From Suilimivivens sp045586385 (GTDB taxonomy: Bacteria; Bacillota; Clostridia; Lachnospirales; Lachnospiraceae), in contig JAZNAE010000042.1 in assembly GCA_045586385.1 (NCBI GenBank), positions 1 to 7,827 of the forward strand: a stretch of 7,827 nucleotides of DNA, read 5' to 3'. Shown here in pieces: positions 5,899-7,827 of the stretch (positions are counted from its first letter, which is position 1; each line of letters begins with the position of its first letter). The translations under genes were made by a program, and so were the position numbers. The notes below the pieces were generated by a model that saw only the letters and a program-made list of their open reading frames with translations, was not told the DNA's origin and searched no databases.

Positions 5899-6720
5899 AT
5901 GAGAATTGTGAATTTAGTGGAAAATACAAAAGGCAGCAAAGGCTGCCTTTTTGAACATGGATTATCCTTTTATATAGAAACCGGTGAGCATAAACTTTTG
6001 GTAGATACCGGAGCTACAGACTTGTTTATAAAGAATGCACAAGTGCTTGGTGTTGACTTGGGACAAGTGCAGAAACTGATTTTAAGCCACGGACATTATG
6101 ATCATTCCGGCGGAATAATTTCTTTTACAAAGTTAAACAGCAAAGCAGACATTTATATGCAGAAGGAAGCCGTGAAGGAATATTATCATAAGGAAGAGCA
6201 TGAGGAGCGCTACATAGGAATTGATAAGAGTATCCATAATCTTTTGCAGGTGAAATTACTTGACGGCAATACAAAACTGACAGACGGAATGACCATTTAT
6301 AATGATGTGCGCGGAAGAAAACTGTGGCCGGAAGGAAATAAAGTGCTGAAAGAAAAGCGTGGTGAAGAGTTCGTGCAGGATGACTTTGTGCACGAGCAGT
6401 ATCTTGTTTTGGAAGAAAACGGAAAGCGTGTGCTCATTTCCGGCTGTGCACATAATGGCATACTCAATATTCTCGAAAAGTTTGATGAATTATATACAGG
6501 AATGCCTGATGCAGTCATCAGCGGATTTCACATGAAAAAGAAAAACGGATATACAAGAGAGGATATTGACATTATTACGCAAGTGGCATTAGAACTAAAA
6601 AAAATCCCCACCATGTTCTATACCGGTCACTGTACGGGCGAGGAGCCTTATCACCTCATGAAAGAAATCATGGGTGAGCAACTGATATATGTACACAGTG
6701 GGGATGAAATTATTCTATAA
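5899..6720 (+). CDS. MBL-fold metallo-hydrolase (COG1237 type)
   Basis: A 273-residue cytoplasmic metallo-beta-lactamase-fold hydrolase. The dinuclear metal motif HxHxDH is LSHGHYDHSGG (H64, H66, D68, H69), preceded by the strand LLVDTGATD. Further candidate ligands are H185 (SGCAHNGI), H211 (SGFHM) and H244 (YTGHCTGEEP). Together these follow the COG1237 group often annotated as 7,8-dihydropterin-6-methyl-aminobenzene phosphate synthase-like; the true substrate is unknown and that pathway name should not be transferred. ATG 5893 and ATG 5899 are both in frame. I chose 5899 because GGAGAG (5885-5890) is then 8 nt away instead of 2 and MRIVNLVENT fits the family. It is probably cotranscribed with the gene at 5328. 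It carries a terminator-like hairpin in codons 10-18, and its 3' end overlaps the convergent DUF624 gene by 11 bp. Confidence 0.88.
   Translation: MRIVNLVENTKGSKGCLFEHGLSFYIETGEHKLLVDTGATDLFIKNAQVLGVDLGQVQKLILSHGHYDHSGGIISFTKLNSKADIYMQKEAVKEYYHKEEHEERYIGIDKSIHNLLQVKLLDGNTKLTDGMTIYNDVRGRKLWPEGNKVLKEKRGEEFVQDDFVHEQYLVLEENGKRVLISGCAHNGILNILEKFDELYTGMPDAVISGFHMKKKNGYTREDIDIITQVALELKKIPTMFYTGHCTGEEPYHLMKEIMGEQLIYVHSGDEIIL
5928..5952 (+). other. Terminator-like hairpin inside the hydrolase coding region
   Basis: AAAAGGCAGC (5928-5937) pairs perfectly with GCTGCCTTTT (5942-5951) around an AAAG loop, and the T-run is five bases long. It has the shape of an intrinsic terminator or attenuator but lies 29 nt after the start codon. 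Translating ribosomes would melt it, so it could terminate transcription only when translation initiation is poor. Whether it works is unknown; it also encodes a conserved stretch of the protein. Confidence 0.5.
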
Positions 6721-7348
6721 CATCGGATTCGGGTATGTGTGAGTCAAATATTTTTCTGTAGTAGTAGGAATACAGTAAAGCCATTGTTGCAAATCCGCAA
6801 AGTACAAATACGCTGAAAACAGGAATCAGCAGGAAGTTGAAGAAGTCAACCAATATAAGGATAAATATATGTAAGCACAATACAACGATGGTAGTGGGCA
6901 GATGTCCCAAACTGAGTAAAAATGCATTTTTCACCTGTTGCTTTACCGGAGCGTCGAAAAATGAAAGTAACGGGAACATATACAAATATCCGCACAGGAA
7001 AGCGATGATGAGACAAAGCACAGGGTATTTGAGATAGTAATAATCAGGTGGTAAAACATTATTTATAATATATAAGTCCGCAATGAGAAAGGCACCGATG
7101 AAGAAGCAGGGAATCCAAAGCCGGGTTGCCTGCTTAAAGTTTGTCTTAAAGGCGGATAAAAAGCCTTTTATAATGTAGCACTCTTCGTTTCTGATCATTT
7201 TCAGAGTGATGGAATACATAGCGGTAATGGATGCACCTATGGTAAAAATAGGAAGACAGCAAATGATAAAAAGCAAGTTTAATATAATTAAATCACATAA
7301 TCTGGTTAAAAAACGCGTTGCCGGGCTGTCCGGAGAAAAGAAATTCAT
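6710..7348 (-). CDS. DUF624 family membrane protein (YesL-like)
   Basis: A 212-residue polytopic membrane protein with hydrophobic segments at about 18-45, 75-97, 108-130, 150-170 and 172-196. The N-terminal region, aromatic and proline-rich before TRLCDLIILNLLFIICCLPIFTIGASITAMY, is the hallmark of DUF624 proteins. The LP-x-FTIGASxTAxY signature and the following MIRNEE (family: K...DEE) are clear. DUF624 members such as Bacillus YesL usually lie in carbohydrate ABC-transporter and polysaccharide-use clusters, but their function is unproven. AGGAG (plus-strand 7355-7359) is 6 nt before the ATG, and a near-consensus promoter lies upstream. It is divergent from a probable ABC substrate-binding lipoprotein gene, consistent with the usual context. 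Its stop lies inside the 3' end of the convergent hydrolase gene. Confidence 0.87.
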   Translation of the reverse strand: MNFFSPDSPATRFLTRLCDLIILNLLFIICCLPIFTIGASITAMYSITLKMIRNEECYIIKGFLSAFKTNFKQATRLWIPCFFIGAFLIADLYIINNVLPPDYYYLKYPVLCLIIAFLCGYLYMFPLLSFFDAPVKQQVKNAFLLSLGHLPTTIVVLCLHIFILILVDFFNFLLIPVFSVFVLCGFATMALLYSYYYRKIFDSHIPESDVIE

Positions 7349-7391
7349 AATAGGCTCCTTTTTGTAAATGTAGTATTTTTGTGTCTACTAA

Positions 7392-7420
7392 AGTATAACG
7401 GAAAAATGGCGTAAAATCAA
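7392..7420 (-). promoter_or_regulatory. SigA-type promoter for the DUF624 gene
   Basis: Read on the minus strand, TTGATT (plus-strand 7415-7420), a 17-nt spacer and TATACT (plus-strand 7392-7397). Transcription should start near 7385, giving a leader of about 37 nt before the ATG. ATGTAG (7368-7373) and CTAC (7385-7388) form an inverted pair across the predicted start site, which could be a weak operator. Confidence 0.7.
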
Positions 7421-7431
7421 TGAATTCCATG

Positions 7432-7494
7432 AACTGTACAAAATAAAAATATACAAAAAAACTGAAAACAACTATAAAAACTGTGCAAAATAAA
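7432..7494. repeat. Pair of 16-nt direct repeats in the divergent spacer
   Basis: AACTGTACAAAATAAA (7432-7447) recurs as AACTGTGCAAAATAAA (7479-7494), with one mismatch and a 47-bp period. The first copy lies just upstream of the DUF624 promoter. They may be regulator sites, but the surrounding A-rich sequence weakens the case. The 7349-7705 spacer has no convincing gene. Confidence 0.4.
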
Positions 7495-7578
7495 CAGATT
7501 GAAGGACGGAAAAGAAAACTAATATGAATAAAAGGAAACAATGATTTTATAAAAAAGGTAGCAGGTTGCATAACAATG

Positions 7579-7609
7579 GCAATATTTGATTAATGAACAG
7601 CAATATTTG
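7579..7609. repeat. Pair of perfect 10-nt direct repeats with 21-bp period
   Basis: GCAATATTTG occurs at 7579-7588 and 7600-7609, exactly 21 bp apart, or two helical turns. They lie roughly 100-130 bp before the lipoprotein gene. That spacing suits an activator binding one face of DNA, such as an AraC-type or response regulator, both common regulators of sugar transporter genes in this group. Function is inferred from layout only. Confidence 0.4.
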
Positions 7610-7646
7610 GGCAGAAAAAACAATAGAACTGATATATTATTAATTA

Positions 7647-7670
7647 ATGTAGGTAATAACTACATATACT
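7647..7670 (+). promoter_or_regulatory. Operator-like palindrome abutting a -10 box for the lipoprotein gene
   Basis: ATGTAG (7647-7652) and CTACAT (7660-7665) form an inverted repeat with 7-nt spacing, and TATACT (7665-7670) directly adjoins it as a plausible -10. No good -35 is visible at 16-18 nt, which would fit an activator-dependent promoter. The leader to the ATG would be about 30 nt. Confidence 0.4.
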
Positions 7671-7705
7671 TTATTACACTTTATTTAAAAGGGAGGAAAC
7701 GAGTA

Positions 7706-7827
7706 ATGAAGAAGAAATTACTTAGCGTAGTGCTCTCCGTAGCAATGGTAGCAACATTATTAGTTGGTTGCGGCGGAAGCGCAGAAACAACAGCACCTGC
7801 AGAAACAGCTCCTGCAACAGAAGAAGC
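7706..7827 (+). CDS. Lipoprotein, probable ABC transporter substrate-binding protein (3' truncated by window edge)
   Basis: Only the first 40 complete codons are in the window. They encode a type II signal peptide: MKKK, a hydrophobic core, and lipobox L19-V20-G21-C22, so the mature protein would be lipid-anchored at C22 on the outer face of the membrane. After the cysteine come GGS and a Thr/Ala/Pro/Glu-rich linker. This is the usual start of extracellular solute-binding proteins in Lachnospiraceae; the divergent DUF624 gene supports a carbohydrate transporter. The binding domain is outside the window, so the substrate and even the transporter role are inferred. GGGAGG (7691-7696) lies 9 nt before the ATG. 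Confidence 0.8.
   Translation, partial: MKKKLLSVVLSVAMVATLLVGCGGSAETTAPAETAPATEE

Noticed and set aside
5899..6720. Hydrolase as a quorum-quenching lactonase or true beta-lactamase
   Set aside because: HxHxDH is common to the whole fold; the remaining motifs fit the COG1237 group, and there is no signal peptide as expected for a secreted beta-lactamase.
7293..7571. A 92-codon minus-strand open frame covering the DUF624 start and its upstream spacer
   Set aside because: It overlaps the well-supported DUF624 start and promoter in another frame, has no clear ribosome binding site, and its composition looks like translated AT-rich spacer.
1..7827. A defence island, phage or novel multi-gene system
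   Set aside because: The genes are housekeeping translation and termination factors plus ordinary accessory metabolism; no nuclease, helicase, reverse transcriptase, integrase or toxin-antitoxin pair is present.

Overview
The window looks like chromosome from a low-GC Gram-positive anaerobe of the Clostridia, most likely a Lachnospiraceae (Roseburia/Butyrivibrio/Blautia-type) genome. The grounds are the gene order rho - rpmE - DUF1385 (YqhQ-like) - prmC - prfA, strong AGGAGG-type ribosome binding sites, AT-rich spacers and the lipoprotein/DUF624 context at the right end. Genus cannot be fixed from the sequence alone.

Left part (1-4157, all + strand) is a housekeeping gene-expression cluster. 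It holds the C-terminal ATPase half of transcription terminator Rho (cut by the window edge), ribosomal protein L31 with its own near-consensus promoter and an intrinsic terminator, a membrane DUF1385 protein, the release-factor methyltransferase PrmC, and its substrate, release factor RF1. PrmC methylates the glutamine of the GGQ motif that is visible in the next gene. A strong terminator follows prfA.

Middle (4158-4639) has no gene but is full of secondary structure: two back-to-back hairpins capped by the same C-GAA-G triloop (4168-4314), then a roughly 240-nt co-axial imperfect palindrome (about 4365-4606) carrying repeated GTATCT motifs. These are the least explained part of the window.

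Right part (4640-7827) is accessory. A minus-strand flavodoxin-fold flavoprotein with an iron-sulfur-flavoprotein-type cysteine motif is divergent from a two-gene + strand unit (DUF3592-like membrane protein, then a COG1237-type metallo-beta-lactamase-fold hydrolase). The intergenic region between them holds a 19-bp PerR-box-like palindrome. A DUF624 (YesL-like) membrane protein on the minus strand converges on and overlaps the hydrolase gene by 11 bp. It is divergent from the start of a lipoprotein gene, probably the substrate-binding protein of an ABC sugar transporter, cut by the window end. The 357-bp spacer between these two has a good minus-strand promoter and several repeated or palindromic candidate operator sites.

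I see no defence, CRISPR or phage system. The best leads for something undescribed are the structured elements in 4168-4606 and the terminator-like hairpin inside the start of the hydrolase gene.
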